Assembly (NCBI RefSeq): GCF_001693335.1
Contig: NZ_CP016503.1
Location: 1,302,001-1,366,000 of the forward strand
Origin: Helicobacter enhydrae
GTDB lineage: Bacteria; Campylobacterota; Campylobacteria; Campylobacterales; Helicobacteraceae
DNA: 64,000 nucleotides
Direction of reading: 5' to 3'
Positions 17,145 to 26,722 of the stretch are shown here, piece by piece; within the stretch, counting starts at the first letter, position 1, and the number at the start of each line of letters is the position of its first letter. A program made the position numbers and the translations under genes. Under the pieces are notes generated by a model. That model was not told the origin of the DNA, made no database searches, and worked only from the letters and a program-made list of their open reading frames with translations.

Positions 17145-17366
17145 ATGGCACCAAGTGCGTGGCAGATTATTGTAGTTTTGTTGATTGTGGTTTTGCTTTT
17201 TGGTGGCAAAAAAATTCCAGAACTTGCCAAAGGAATGGGAAGCGGAATCAAGAATTTCAAAAAAGCAATGAAAGAAGATGAGGAAGAGACGGCTAAAGCA
17301 GAGGTAGAAAATCAAACACCCAAAGAAACAGAAGCTGTGAAAAAAACAGAGGACAAAAACGCTTAA
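17145..17366 (+). CDS. tatA: Twin-arginine translocase subunit TatA
   Basis: A 73-residue protein with one N-terminal helix ([18 protein letters not shown]), the [16 protein letters not shown] hinge and an amphipathic helix, then a charged tail. These are the hallmarks of TatA, which forms the variable pore for folded Tat substrates. TatB and TatC are not encoded nearby; they are also separate in H. pylori. AAGGAG precedes the ATG. Its stop overlaps the argS start by one base. Confidence 0.95.
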   Translation: MAPSAWQIIVVLLIVVLLFGGKKIPELAKGMGSGIKNFKKAMKEDEEETAKAEVENQTPKETEAVKKTEDKNA

Positions 17367-18949
17367 TGCTTTATCAAAAAGTCAAAACAGAACTTGATCG
17401 TCTATTGCAATGTGATGTTGTGTTGGAACGCCCAAAGAATCGGGGTTTTGGGCATTTTGCTACGCCCATTGCTTTTGTGCTTGCCAAACAAGAACGCAAG
17501 AATCCAAAAATCCTAAGCGAAGAGATCGCCTCACAGCTTAGAGCCTCAGCCATCTTTTCCAAAGTTGAAACACTCAATGGTTATATCAATCTCACACTCT
17601 CAAAAGAAGCTCTCACGCAAGTATTGGATGAAATTGTAGAGCGTGGCTTCAGGGCGAAGGATTTGCGTGGAGAGAGGATTTTGCTTGAATATGTCAGTGC
17701 CAATCCAACGGGACCTTTGCACATTGGACATGCAAGAGGGGCGGTATATGGAGATTGTTTGGGGCGTTTGGGGAAGTTTCTAGGCTATGAGATTGTGAGT
17801 GAGTATTATGTCAATGATGCAGGGGCACAAATCTCTATGCTTGGGAACTCGATTTTACTTGCTGGGCAAGAAGAGATTCTTAAGATCCCTGTTGAGTATC
17901 CTGAGCAATATTACAAGGGGGAATATATCGTAGAAGTCGCCCATAAGGCGTTCAAGCAGTTTGGGGAAGAGGTGTTTAGGCAGGGTGATGTTGCAAAGCT
18001 TGCGGAGTTTGGTAAGGATTTGATGCTCCAAGAAATCAAACAAAATCTTGCTTCTGTTGATATTAGTTTTGATTCTTTTGTGAGTGAGAAGCACCTGTAT
18101 GCCCGATGGGAGAGTGTCTTGGAAGAGCTTATAAAGAATCAAGGCATTTATGAAGATGATGGTAAGCTTTGGCTCCAATCTACCAAACACGATGATGAAA
18201 AAGATCGCGTTGTGGTGAGAGAAAATGGGGAGCCCACTTATCTAGCAGGGGACATCATCTATCATCAAGATAAGTTTTTGAGAGATTTTGCACATTACAT
18301 CAATATTTGGGGGGCAGATCATCACGGCTATATTGCAAGAGTGAAATCAGCAATAGAGTTTTTGGGTTTTGATTCTTCTAAGCTTGAGATTTTGCTGTCG
18401 CAAATGGTGAAGCTTCTACAAAATGGCGAACCTTACAAAATGAGCAAGAGGGCGGGGAATTTTATTTTGATGCAAGATGTAGTCGATGAGATTGGGAGCG
18501 ACGCCCTAAGGTTTGTTTTCCTTTGCAAAAAAATGGACACTTCATTGGAGTTTGACATCGATGATTTCAAAAAGCAAGATTCTTCTAATCCGATTTTTTA
18601 TATCCATTATGCGAATGCAAGGATTTATAGTTTGCTTGAAAAAAGCACACAAACTCTAGAAGAGATTACAAAAACAGAAGTCAGTGAGTTGGATTTGGAG
18701 CTTGAGGAATTGGTTTTTGTTGCTTCTCAAATCCCAAGTGTGATTGCTAACGCTTTTGATGAACGCTCGATGGTCAAGATATGCGATTATCTCAAGAATC
18801 TATCTTCTATTTTTCACGCATTTTATAATGCCCATAGGGTGATAGGACAACAAAATGAAGCCTCGATCCTCAAAGTCTTGCTCTGCGTGTCTTGTGCGAT
18901 TGAAAAAGGTTTGGAAGTGCTTGGGATCAAAGCAAAAAGGGCGATGTAG
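17366..18949 (+). CDS. argS: Arginyl-tRNA synthetase
   Basis: This class I synthetase charges tRNA-Arg. The HIGH motif is in [14 protein letters not shown] near residue 120 and the KMSKS counterpart is [10 protein letters not shown] near 355. The arginine-specific [11 protein letters not shown]-like motif ([11 protein letters not shown]) precedes HIGH, and the anticodon-binding DALR domain covers the last 110 residues. Length 527 is on the short side but usual for Campylobacterota. The ATG follows the tatA stop directly (TAATG). It ends in a one-base overlap with the ABC transporter gene. Confidence 0.97.
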   Translation: MLYQKVKTELDRLLQCDVVLERPKNRGFGHFATPIAFVLAKQERKNPKILSEEIASQLRASAIFSKVETLNGYINLTLSKEALTQVLDEIVERGFRAKDLRGERILLEYVSANPTGPLHIGHARGAVYGDCLGRLGKFLGYEIVSEYYVNDAGAQISMLGNSILLAGQEEILKIPVEYPEQYYKGEYIVEVAHKAFKQFGEEVFRQGDVAKLAEFGKDLMLQEIKQNLASVDISFDSFVSEKHLYARWESVLEELIKNQGIYEDDGKLWLQSTKHDDEKDRVVVRENGEPTYLAGDIIYHQDKFLRDFAHYINIWGADHHGYIARVKSAIEFLGFDSSKLEILLSQMVKLLQNGEPYKMSKRAGNFILMQDVVDEIGSDALRFVFLCKKMDTSLEFDIDDFKKQDSSNPIFYIHYANARIYSLLEKSTQTLEEITKTEVSELDLELEELVFVASQIPSVIANAFDERSMVKICDYLKNLSSIFHAFYNAHRVIGQQNEASILKVLLCVSCAIEKGLEVLGIKAKRAM

Positions 18950-20589
18950 TGCTGAGGTTTTTCAAGACATTTTTGCCTTATATGAAGGGCTATTATGTTT
19001 TGTTTTTTGTTGCGATTCTTGGAGGGATTGCAAGTGCATTATGCACGGCTGGGATTAGCTATCTAGTGAAGCCGATGTTAGATGATATTTTCATCAACAA
19101 AGATATGGCGATGCTCAAAATTTTGCCATTTCTTTTGGTGCTTCTTTATTGTGGGAAAGCGTTGGGTGCATTGGTGCAGACTTATTTTATGGGCTATGTT
19201 GGCGAAGACATTATCCGAAGTATGCGTGATAAAATGCTTGAAAAAATGCTTGAATTGGATTTGATGTTTTTCAACAAAAAACGCAATGGTGAGTTGATGG
19301 CACGAATCACCAATGACATTGGGTTGATCAGAAGTGCTGTTTCAACAACTTTTGCTGATTTGATACGCGAGAGTATCACGGCTGTAGCCTTGATAGGTGT
19401 TGTGATTTATCAAAGCCCCAAATTAGCTTTGATTGCTTTGGTGATTGTCCCTTTGATTGTTATCCCTATCAGCATTATTTCCAAACATCTCAAACGACTT
19501 GCGCGTAAATCTCAAGAGAAAAACGCAGACATCACTTCTAGGTTGAGCGAGATTTTCAACAATATCGAAGTGATTAAGGGGAGCGGTGGAGAGGCAATAG
19601 AGAGCCAGAGATTCAAAGATGAGAATCAAAAATTTTTCAAACTCAATATCAAAGCCTTTTTGATCAATCAAATCAACAATCCTGTGATGGAGGTCCTTGG
19701 AGCTTGTATGCTCGGAAGCGTGATTGTCGTGGGTGGGCATAGTGTGATTTTGGGAGAAATGAGTGCAGGAAGCTTTTTTTCTTTCAATACGGCTTTGTTT
19801 ATGGCTTATACGCCTATCAAGCGTTTGATGAATTCTATTGTGGGAATGCAGGTGGCACTTGTGGCAAACGAGCGTATTGGTGAGATTATGTCAGAAAAGC
19901 CCAAAATTGTTGATGGGGATTTGGGCTTTCAAGATCAGATTCAGAGTATTCAGTTTCAAAATGTGAGTTTTGCTTATGAGCAAGAGAGTGTTTTGCATAA
20001 TATTTCTTTGCAAATCCACAATAATGAAATCATCGCTCTAGTGGGGAAAAGTGGGAGTGGGAAAAGCACCCTTGTGTCTCTTTTGTTGAGGCTTTATGAT
20101 CCAAAAGAGGGGAAGATCCTTATCAATCAAGAGGAGAACAAAAGGTTTAAACTCAAAGATTTGCGACAGCATTTTGCACTCGTCAATCAACGCATTTTTA
20201 TTTTCAATGATAGCATTGTGAGCAATGTCGCTTATGGCAAAGAAGTTGATGAAGAACGCGTAATTTGGGCTTTGAAAAAGGCTCTGATTTGGGATTTTAT
20301 CCAAACCCTGCCTGATGGAATCTATACAAAACTCGATGAGTTTGGAGCCAATTTAAGCGGAGGACAAAGACAGAGGATCGCTATTGCTAGGGCGTTGTAT
20401 CGTGATCCGCAGGTATTGATTTTGGATGAAGCAACAAGTGCGTTGGACATCAAAACCGAAGAGGCATTCAAAGACATCATTCAATCCATCGCCAAAGATC
20501 GCATTGTGATTATCATCGCACATCGTCCAAGTACGATCGAGTTGGCACATAAAGTTTATACCCTTGAAGAAGGCAGATTGATAGTGTGA
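18949..20589 (+). CDS. msbA: MsbA-type lipid A / lipooligosaccharide ABC exporter
   Basis: A 546-residue half-transporter: six transmembrane helices in residues 1-310, then an ATPase domain. Walker A is GKSGSGKST near residue 365, the signature is LSGGQRQRIAIARAL near 470, and Walker B is VLILDEATSALD. The family includes MsbA, which flips lipid A-core across the inner membrane. The following lipooligosaccharide glycosyltransferase genes support that role; a drug exporter is less likely. The GTG start overlaps the argS stop, and its own stop overlaps the next gene. It thus heads a chain of five overlapping genes. Confidence 0.88.
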   Translation: MLRFFKTFLPYMKGYYVLFFVAILGGIASALCTAGISYLVKPMLDDIFINKDMAMLKILPFLLVLLYCGKALGALVQTYFMGYVGEDIIRSMRDKMLEKMLELDLMFFNKKRNGELMARITNDIGLIRSAVSTTFADLIRESITAVALIGVVIYQSPKLALIALVIVPLIVIPISIISKHLKRLARKSQEKNADITSRLSEIFNNIEVIKGSGGEAIESQRFKDENQKFFKLNIKAFLINQINNPVMEVLGACMLGSVIVVGGHSVILGEMSAGSFFSFNTALFMAYTPIKRLMNSIVGMQVALVANERIGEIMSEKPKIVDGDLGFQDQIQSIQFQNVSFAYEQESVLHNISLQIHNNEIIALVGKSGSGKSTLVSLLLRLYDPKEGKILINQEENKRFKLKDLRQHFALVNQRIFIFNDSIVSNVAYGKEVDEERVIWALKKALIWDFIQTLPDGIYTKLDEFGANLSGGQRQRIAIARALYRDPQVLILDEATSALDIKTEEAFKDIIQSIAKDRIVIIIAHRPSTIELAHKVYTLEEGRLIV

Positions 20590-21320
20590 TTAAAGCCTAT
20601 ATCATCAATTTAAAAAGTGCAACTCATCGCAAAGAAGAGATGGAGCGTCAAATTGCTCAAATTGATGGGATAGAATTTTGTTTCTTTGATGCAATCTCTT
20701 ATGAAGATGAGCGATTTTTGCATTATCGCAAATATTGGGATTGGGATTTTTTCACAAAACTTTATCGTGGGAAAGCTCTGACTTTGGGAGAAAAAGCCTG
20801 TTTTTCTTCGCATTATGCTTTGTGGGAAAAATGTGTGCGTATGCAAGAGAAGATTCTAGTTTTAGAAGATGATGTTGTATTTTCACAAGATTTTGCAAAA
20901 CAAATTCAGCACTTGTTTGAAGATGAGGAATTGAATTTTTTGCGTTTAATGCCTTATTTTGAGAAAAGAAGTTTTGAATTCAAAAAAGGAATCCGCCAAA
21001 CTTTTGATAGTATTTGTGGGACACAAGGATATATTTTGTCCCCCATTGCAGCTTCACTTTTTTTACAAAAAGCAAAGATTTGGTTTTGTCCTGTGGATAA
21101 TTATATAGATAAACCTTTTTTGCACAATGTCCCAAATCTTTTTGTTGTGCCTAGTTTGATCACAGAAAATCAAGATATGCAATCTTGCATTGATGCTGAT
21201 AAAATGGGTGAGAGCAGAAAGGCAAAGATCCCAATCTATTATAAAATCTCAAAAGAGTTCCTAAATTTATTAGAGAAAATTTGGAGGTATATTTATGTTT
21301 GTCAAAACAATGCGAGATGA
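20586..21320 (+). CDS. Glycosyltransferase family 25 (LOS/LPS biosynthesis)
   Basis: The N-terminal AYIINLKSATHRKEEME, the GEKACFSSHYALWEKC stretch near residue 70 and the acidic VLEDDVVFSQDF near 95 identify a GT25 enzyme. Members add galactose or related sugars to lipooligosaccharide in Helicobacter, Campylobacter and Haemophilus. The exact sugar cannot be read from the sequence. The GTG start overlaps the msbA stop (GTGA). It is distinctly richer in A and T than msbA. A T7 run lies near 21059-21064. The 3' end overlaps the ligase gene by 26 bases, with the GGAGG of the ligase inside it. Confidence 0.88.
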   Translation: MIKAYIINLKSATHRKEEMERQIAQIDGIEFCFFDAISYEDERFLHYRKYWDWDFFTKLYRGKALTLGEKACFSSHYALWEKCVRMQEKILVLEDDVVFSQDFAKQIQHLFEDEELNFLRLMPYFEKRSFEFKKGIRQTFDSICGTQGYILSPIAASLFLQKAKIWFCPVDNYIDKPFLHNVPNLFVVPSLITENQDMQSCIDADKMGESRKAKIPIYYKISKEFLNLLEKIWRYIYVCQNNAR

Positions 21321-22590
21321 CAAATTAAGTTTGCTTTTAACATTGATTTTTTCTGCTTTATGTTTATTGACGGCTTATCGCTCTATGAGTATGATTGCTG
21401 AAGTGCTATTGTTCATTGTTTTAGGGATTGTCTATTTCAAAAAATCTAGCATCAAAGAAGAGCTCAATCAGCGAGAGAAATTATTTATTTTTGCTTTTAT
21501 TGGCTTTTTTGTAAGTGCTTTGACTTCTTGGATTGTTGGGAGTGGTTGGGAATTGAGAAGTGTAAGAAATCCTAGTATGCCCTCATTGATAGATTTGGAT
21601 TTACCTTCTAAATATTTATTGGGAGCATTGGTTTTTTTGCTGTGCGTTAGGCTCAAATGGTGTTTGTCTCCCAAGGTTTTTGGTTATGCAATTGGGTTGG
21701 GTGCAATGGTGAATGGGTGCATTGCAATCTATCAGCATTATCAACTTGGATATTCGAGGGTTTATGGTTGGAGTGGGATTGCAGAAATGGCAGAGGCTTC
21801 GGCATTACTTGCGGTGTTGAATCTTGTGTTGTTTGTATTTGCAAGTTGCAAAAAAGAACGCATTTTTTATTTTGTCGCTATTTTTTTGGCTTGTTTGGCT
21901 TGTATTTTCTCAGGCACGCGTGGATCGATTTTGGGATTTGTTGTGACTTTTCTTTTTGTTGGTGTGATGATTTTTTGGAAAAAAAGAGAATTATTGCCAA
22001 TCTTTTTTGTTGGGGTATTGGCTGGAGGATTGGCATTTGTGCCTAGTTTGACACTAGAGCAAAGACAAGACACGATGAGGTTTGATAGTGCTGAAAATGA
22101 TTTGAAACAATATATGCAGGGCAATGCCCATACGAGTATTGGTATGCGATTTGAGATGTGGAAAGAGGCGATTGTTATGTTTCAAATGGCACCCTTTTTT
22201 GGTTTGACTTCTGCTGAAATTGAAAAAAAAATGCCTGAAATTTTGCAAAGAAGTGGAAGTGCTTTGGTAGGTATCAAGAAAGCTAATCCCAACAATGATG
22301 CAAGAGGCAAAAAGCACAATCAGATTCTTAATCAAGCAGCCAAAAAGGGGATTGTTGGTGTGATAGCACTCCTTTTGGTTTGGTTTGCTTCTTTTAGGCT
22401 TTTTACACCTTTTTTGAATACAAGTGGCAATAGCTTGATTTTTTCATTTTGTGGGGTTTCAATACTCTTTTATTTGATTTTTCCTAGCTTGGTAGGAGAG
22501 CCTTGGGAATCTAATGTAACTCTTCCATTGGTGACACTTTTGATTTGTGCTTTTTATAAGATTCAAAAAGGACAAAAAATTGGCTATTAA
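21295..22590 (+). CDS. O-antigen ligase / polymerase-type membrane protein (WaaL-like)
   Basis: A 431-residue protein with about ten hydrophobic segments and a large periplasmic loop around residues 245-350. The Wzy/WaaL-like signature CIFSGTRGSILGF is near 205. WaaL proteins attach O-chains to lipid A-core on the periplasmic face, which suits its place among glycosyltransferase genes after msbA. A polymerase (Wzy) cannot be excluded. GGAGG lies seven bases before the ATG. An A9 run at 22223-22231 in the loop could slip. The next gene begins before this stop. Confidence 0.8.
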   Translation: MFVKTMRDDKLSLLLTLIFSALCLLTAYRSMSMIAEVLLFIVLGIVYFKKSSIKEELNQREKLFIFAFIGFFVSALTSWIVGSGWELRSVRNPSMPSLIDLDLPSKYLLGALVFLLCVRLKWCLSPKVFGYAIGLGAMVNGCIAIYQHYQLGYSRVYGWSGIAEMAEASALLAVLNLVLFVFASCKKERIFYFVAIFLACLACIFSGTRGSILGFVVTFLFVGVMIFWKKRELLPIFFVGVLAGGLAFVPSLTLEQRQDTMRFDSAENDLKQYMQGNAHTSIGMRFEMWKEAIVMFQMAPFFGLTSAEIEKKMPEILQRSGSALVGIKKANPNNDARGKKHNQILNQAAKKGIVGVIALLLVWFASFRLFTPFLNTSGNSLIFSFCGVSILFYLIFPSLVGEPWESNVTLPLVTLLICAFYKIQKGQKIGY

Positions 22591-23341
22591 AATTTCAGTC
22601 ACAATTCTTGCAAAAAATGCTCAAAAAACACTCAAAGAATGCTTGCAAAGTGTTAAGGATTTTGATGAAGTGATTTTGTTGGATAACCAAAGCACAGATA
22701 AGACGCAAGAAATTGCTAAAGAGTTTGCAAATGTTAGAATCTTTGAGAGTGAATTTCTTGGTTTTGGTGCTTTAAAAAATTTGGCAATCAGTTATGCAAG
22801 AAATGATTGGATTCTCTCGCTTGATAGTGACGAAGTATTAGAAGATGCACTCATTGATACAATCAAAATGCTTAAATTACAAAAAGGGCAATATTATTCT
22901 TTTTTGCGTAAGAATTGCTATGGCAGAGAATGGATTAAGGGCTGTGGTTGGCATCCTGATTGGGTGAAGAGAATTTTTTGTAAGCAAGAAATAAAGTTTA
23001 AAAATGATTTGGTGCATGAGGGGCTTGAGATTCCAAAAGAATGTGTAGAAGTGCGACTAAAACAAGGGGGGATTAGGCATTATACAACAGAGAGTATTGA
23101 AATGATTTGTGCAAAAATGAATCGTTATACAACATTGAGTGCTAAAAAGATGTGCTCTAATGGAAAAAATGGGGGAATTTGGAGAGGAGTGGTGCGATTT
23201 GTTTTTGTTTTTATTAGAGATTATTGTTTTAGATCTGGCTGGAAATATGGATATAAGGGCTTTATTATTGCTTGGTTTAATGCAAGTGGCTCGATGCTAA
23301 AATATATGAAAACTTATGAAATGAAAAGAAATGAAGATTAG
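22580..23341 (+). CDS. Glycosyltransferase family 2, LgtF/WaaE type
   Basis: The 253-residue protein has the GT-A start KISVTILAKNAQKTLKECL, then ILLDNQSTDKTQEIA, ESEFLGFGALKNLAI, and the nucleotide-sugar DxD in WILSLDSDEVL near residue 85. FLRKNCYGREWIKGCGWHPD near 120 and VHEGLE are typical of the LgtF/WaaE group, which adds a glucose to inner-core heptose. Its predicted role is core extension of lipooligosaccharide. The start is taken as TTG at 22580, with AAGGA seven bases upstream. It overlaps the ligase by 11 bases and the next gene by 11 bases. Confidence 0.85.
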   Translation: MAIKISVTILAKNAQKTLKECLQSVKDFDEVILLDNQSTDKTQEIAKEFANVRIFESEFLGFGALKNLAISYARNDWILSLDSDEVLEDALIDTIKMLKLQKGQYYSFLRKNCYGREWIKGCGWHPDWVKRIFCKQEIKFKNDLVHEGLEIPKECVEVRLKQGGIRHYTTESIEMICAKMNRYTTLSAKKMCSNGKNGGIWRGVVRFVFVFIRDYCFRSGWKYGYKGFIIAWFNASGSMLKYMKTYEMKRNED

Positions 23342-24398
23342 CATTGTTTTAAGGGATATTACCGAGCGTGGAGGAGGGGAGAGGGTTTGTGCGAATTTGG
23401 CAAATGCTTTGAGTTTGAAGCATCAAGTTCAAATTATTAGCTTTTATAGAATGCAAACTCTCATAGCATATCCACTGAATCCTAAAATCAATGTAGAGTT
23501 TCTCACACTAAAGGGAGAAAAAAGTGGAGGAAAAATCCAAACGCTTTTTAAAAGGATTTTTTATCGCTATTTTTTAACTCTCAAAGCACAAAAATATCTT
23601 AGTGATAGTCAAATTATTTTGGCTAATGATCGTGCTTTAGCTCCATTATGTAAAAAAGAGGACAAAAGATATGTGCGTTTGTGGCATTTAAATTTTCCCA
23701 AAAAAAGAAAAAAATTTGATTTTTATGATGCTTTAGTTGTGCTTTCTGAAAAAGAAAGGGATAAATGGGAGGAAGTGCATTCTAATGTTTGGGTGATTCC
23801 AAACTTTTTGCCCTTTGAGACAGATTTGCTTACACAATACCAGCAAACCAATATACTTTGTGTTGGAAGAATGGATAGGGGTGATCAAAAAGGTTTTTTA
23901 AGATTGCTTGATATTTTTGCAAAAATCGCTTTGGAATATCCAAAATGGACACTAACTTTAGTAGGTGAAGGAAAACTACAAAGCGAGATTGAGCAAAAAA
24001 TTAAAGATTTGCATTTGCAAAATCAAGTGATTATCAAACCTTTTACTCAAAATATTCAAGAAGAATATCTTAAGGCTTCATTCTATGTGATGAGTAGCTA
24101 TTTTGAAGGCTTTGGTATGGTTTTGTTAGAAAGTGGAATCTATGGTCTTGCTAGCATAGCCTTTGATATTTATTCAGGTCCAAGTGATATTATCGAAAAT
24201 GAGAAAAGTGGATTTTTAATCAAAGATGGGGATTTGAATGCTTTTGCTTGCAAAATGCAACTTTTAATGCAATCTGAAAACTTGCGTCAAGAAATGGGAA
24301 AAAATGCCAAAAAAAGAGTGCAGGAAAAATTCTTAGCACACGCAATTTTGCCTAAATGGGAAAAAATGTTTAATTCACTTCAAACCCACAATCATTAA
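23331..24398 (+). CDS. Glycosyltransferase family 4
   Basis: A GT-B enzyme of 355 residues. The N-terminal ITERGGGERVCANLANAL holds the acceptor-side glycine loop. The C-terminal half has ILCVGRMDRGDQKGF near 180, LVGEGKLQSEIE near 210, and the EX7E motif in YFEGFGMVLLESGIYG near 265, which binds the nucleotide sugar. The donor and linkage are not predictable. It ends the lipooligosaccharide cluster, and its 3' end overlaps the convergent copP gene by 29 bases. AT-rich with runs of A near 23699-23712. Confidence 0.86.
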   Translation: MKISIVLRDITERGGGERVCANLANALSLKHQVQIISFYRMQTLIAYPLNPKINVEFLTLKGEKSGGKIQTLFKRIFYRYFLTLKAQKYLSDSQIILANDRALAPLCKKEDKRYVRLWHLNFPKKRKKFDFYDALVVLSEKERDKWEEVHSNVWVIPNFLPFETDLLTQYQQTNILCVGRMDRGDQKGFLRLLDIFAKIALEYPKWTLTLVGEGKLQSEIEQKIKDLHLQNQVIIKPFTQNIQEEYLKASFYVMSSYFEGFGMVLLESGIYGLASIAFDIYSGPSDIIENEKSGFLIKDGDLNAFACKMQLLMQSENLRQEMGKNAKKRVQEKFLAHAILPKWEKMFNSLQTHNH

Positions 24399-24573
24399 TT
24401 GCCTCAATAATCTTTTCCTCCGTTGCTGGAGCGATAAACTTGACTTCCACTTCCTTGGTTTCTAGGTTGTATTGTATGTTTTGCACTCCCTCAACTTCTG
24501 AAACAAAGGTTTCAATTTTTTGTGTGCAGTGACTGCAAGTCATTTTGGGAACTCGAATCTTTAGTGTTTGCAT
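24370..24573 (-). CDS. copP: Copper chaperone CopP
   Basis: A 67-residue heavy-metal-associated domain with the MTCSHC metal site at residues 11-16 and the usual beta-alpha-beta-beta-alpha-beta layout ending NDCGFEVN. It would bind Cu(I) in the cytoplasm and pass it to the CopA pump encoded just upstream. AAGGAG lies six bases before the ATG. The first 62 bases overlap the end of copA in another frame. The last 29 bases overlap the convergent glycosyltransferase gene. Confidence 0.94.
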   Translation of the reverse strand: MQTLKIRVPKMTCSHCTQKIETFVSEVEGVQNIQYNLETKEVEVKFIAPATEEKIIEAINDCGFEVN

Positions 24574-26722
24574 GGGTTTCTCCTTGAAAGGTTTTTAGTC
24601 TTTGGGCATTTAGCACTACGCTAAGACTGCTAAGCGTCATTGCAAGTGAAGCAATCATCGGATTGAGCATAATGCCAAAGCCATACAATGCTCCACAAGC
24701 GATAGGAATCATCAAGGCATTGTATCCAAAAGCCCAAAACAAATTTTCTTTGATATTGCGTAATGTCGCACGACTCAAAGCGATCGAATAAGGGATATTA
24801 TCTAGATGATTGTTTAAAATCACAAGATTAGAGCTTGCAATCGCCTCCGTGCTTCCTTCACCCATACTCACACTAATATCTGCTTGTGAAAGTGCGAGTA
24901 TGTCATTGATACCATCTCCAACCATCATTGTTGTTTTGTCGGTGTAGGATTGAATGGTGCTAAGCTTGTCTTGTGGGAGGGCGTCTGCGACAAAAGGGAT
25001 TTGGAGAATCTGGGCAATTTTGGAGACATTGGAGCTGTGGTCTCCACTCAAAAGAATGGGCAAGATGTTTTGCTTTTTGAGGTTTGCAATCATTGCTTGT
25101 GCCTCTTGTCGCAGTGCTTCCTGCAAGATGAGGTATCCTAGTATTTGATCTTTGTCTTCAGACTCTATGCCCAAAAAGACGGCAATCCCTTCGTCTTGGA
25201 TCGTTGGTGCGGGATTGAAGCTTTTGGCATTGCCAATCTTGTATCGCACAGAATCAATTTGCCCTGCAATGCCAAAACCCTCATTGATGTGAAGTGCTTG
25301 AGGGGTGAGCAGTCTGATAGAGCGATTTTGTGCTTCTTGTAGTAAGCATTGGGCAATAATATGATGACTCTCCTGCTCCAAACTTGCACTGATTTGCAAA
25401 ATCTCTTCTTGTGTCAAAGAGGAGCAAGATGTGATGTTTTGCAGTGAAAGCTCTTTTTGGGTGAGGGTTCCTGTTTTGTCAAAAAACACAACTTCTGTAT
25501 GGCTGATGAGCTCCAAAACTTGAGCGTCTTTGAAAAACATCCCTTTTTTGTGGGCGAGATTGTTGGCAATGTTGAGTGCCAAAGGAGTGGCAAGTCCCAA
25601 AGCACAAGGGCAAGAGATGAGCAAAACACTGCAAAACACGATGATACCAAATGTGATGTCTGAAAAATAAGCCCACAAGATTCCAGCAAGTAAGGCAATG
25701 ATGATGACTGAGGGGACGAAATAAAGCGAGATTTTATCGGCGATTTTGGCGATAGGTGCTTTTGAAATCAGTGCGTTTTGGACTAAATCTAGAATTTGAT
25801 GATAGAAAGATTCTTGTGCGACTTGTGTGGCTTGCATTAAGAATGTCGTGTTGAGATTACGCGATCCAGAAGATAGCAGATCCCCTTGTTTTTTGTGGAT
25901 TGGCAGACTCTCTCCATTGAGGCTTGAGAGATCTAGGTTGGCACTTCCCTCAATCAATACCCCCTCTGTTGGAATGAGGCTTTGGGGGAGGATTTTAAGA
26001 ATGTCGCCGATTTGGATTTGCTGTATTGCAATGGTTTCTTCTAGATGATTTGTGATCCTAATCGCGGAGCAATCTTTGAGCGAAGCGAGGGTAAGCAGTG
26101 AATTTTGGGTGTTGTATTTGGCTTTTTCTTCTATTGTTTTGCCAATCAAAACAAACAAAATGATCGCACAAACGCTTTCAAAATACACTTGATATGGGTT
26201 GTGCAATATCATAAACAGACTAAACACAAAAGCACTACCACTCCCTAGAGCCACAAGAGAATCCATCGTTGGGTGCAAGGCATAGAGACTTTTGAATCCT
26301 TTGATATAAAACCCCCTCCCTAGATGCATCACAATCAGTGTGCAAACAATTTGTAAGGCAAGATTGATAGGGTGCGTGAGGAAGTCTGGCACAAGGGCGG
26401 GAAAGCTCATTGCAAACATACTAAGATAAAGCACAATCGAGGTGAAAATACAGGAGAGAATGATTTTGCGTTTTGGTGTGAGAAAATGCTCATCGAATTT
26501 TTCAATAAAGTTTTGTTTGTAGGGTTGATAGCCAAGCTTTTGTATAAAAGCAAAAATTGTTTCCAAAGAAATCTGCGTCTCATCAAAGACGATAATGGCG
26601 TTGTGGTTGAGTAGATCAACTTTGATATCTTGGATTCCATTTTTGCGTTTGAGGGCAGATTCTATGCCACTAGAACAGGCGGTGCAAGTCATCCCATCGA
26701 TATAGATTTTTTCTGTGATCAT
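24512..26722 (-). CDS. copA: Copper-exporting P-type ATPase CopA
   Basis: A P1B-1 pump that removes Cu(I) from the cytoplasm. One N-terminal metal domain (DGMTCTACSSG) starts near residue 9. The eight-helix membrane part includes the CPC metal site in SCPCALGLATPLAL near 370. DKTGTLT near 415 holds the phosphorylated aspartate, and GDGINDILALSQADISVSMG near 595 is the hinge. The family core ends at about NAQRLK; here about 24 further polar residues follow because the frame runs 62 bases into copP. Its start overlaps the upstream small gene (ATGA) with AGGAGG in front. Length 736 is usual. Confidence 0.96.
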   Translation of the reverse strand: MITEKIYIDGMTCTACSSGIESALKRKNGIQDIKVDLLNHNAIIVFDETQISLETIFAFIQKLGYQPYKQNFIEKFDEHFLTPKRKIILSCIFTSIVLYLSMFAMSFPALVPDFLTHPINLALQIVCTLIVMHLGRGFYIKGFKSLYALHPTMDSLVALGSGSAFVFSLFMILHNPYQVYFESVCAIILFVLIGKTIEEKAKYNTQNSLLTLASLKDCSAIRITNHLEETIAIQQIQIGDILKILPQSLIPTEGVLIEGSANLDLSSLNGESLPIHKKQGDLLSSGSRNLNTTFLMQATQVAQESFYHQILDLVQNALISKAPIAKIADKISLYFVPSVIIIALLAGILWAYFSDITFGIIVFCSVLLISCPCALGLATPLALNIANNLAHKKGMFFKDAQVLELISHTEVVFFDKTGTLTQKELSLQNITSCSSLTQEEILQISASLEQESHHIIAQCLLQEAQNRSIRLLTPQALHINEGFGIAGQIDSVRYKIGNAKSFNPAPTIQDEGIAVFLGIESEDKDQILGYLILQEALRQEAQAMIANLKKQNILPILLSGDHSSNVSKIAQILQIPFVADALPQDKLSTIQSYTDKTTMMVGDGINDILALSQADISVSMGEGSTEAIASSNLVILNNHLDNIPYSIALSRATLRNIKENLFWAFGYNALMIPIACGALYGFGIMLNPMIASLAMTLSSLSVVLNAQRLKTFQGETHANTKDSSSQNDLQSLHTKN

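Noticed and set aside
18949-20589. A drug exporter as the main call for the ABC protein
   Set aside because: The adjoining lipooligosaccharide genes and the half-transporter layout fit MsbA better, though sequence alone does not exclude a drug role.
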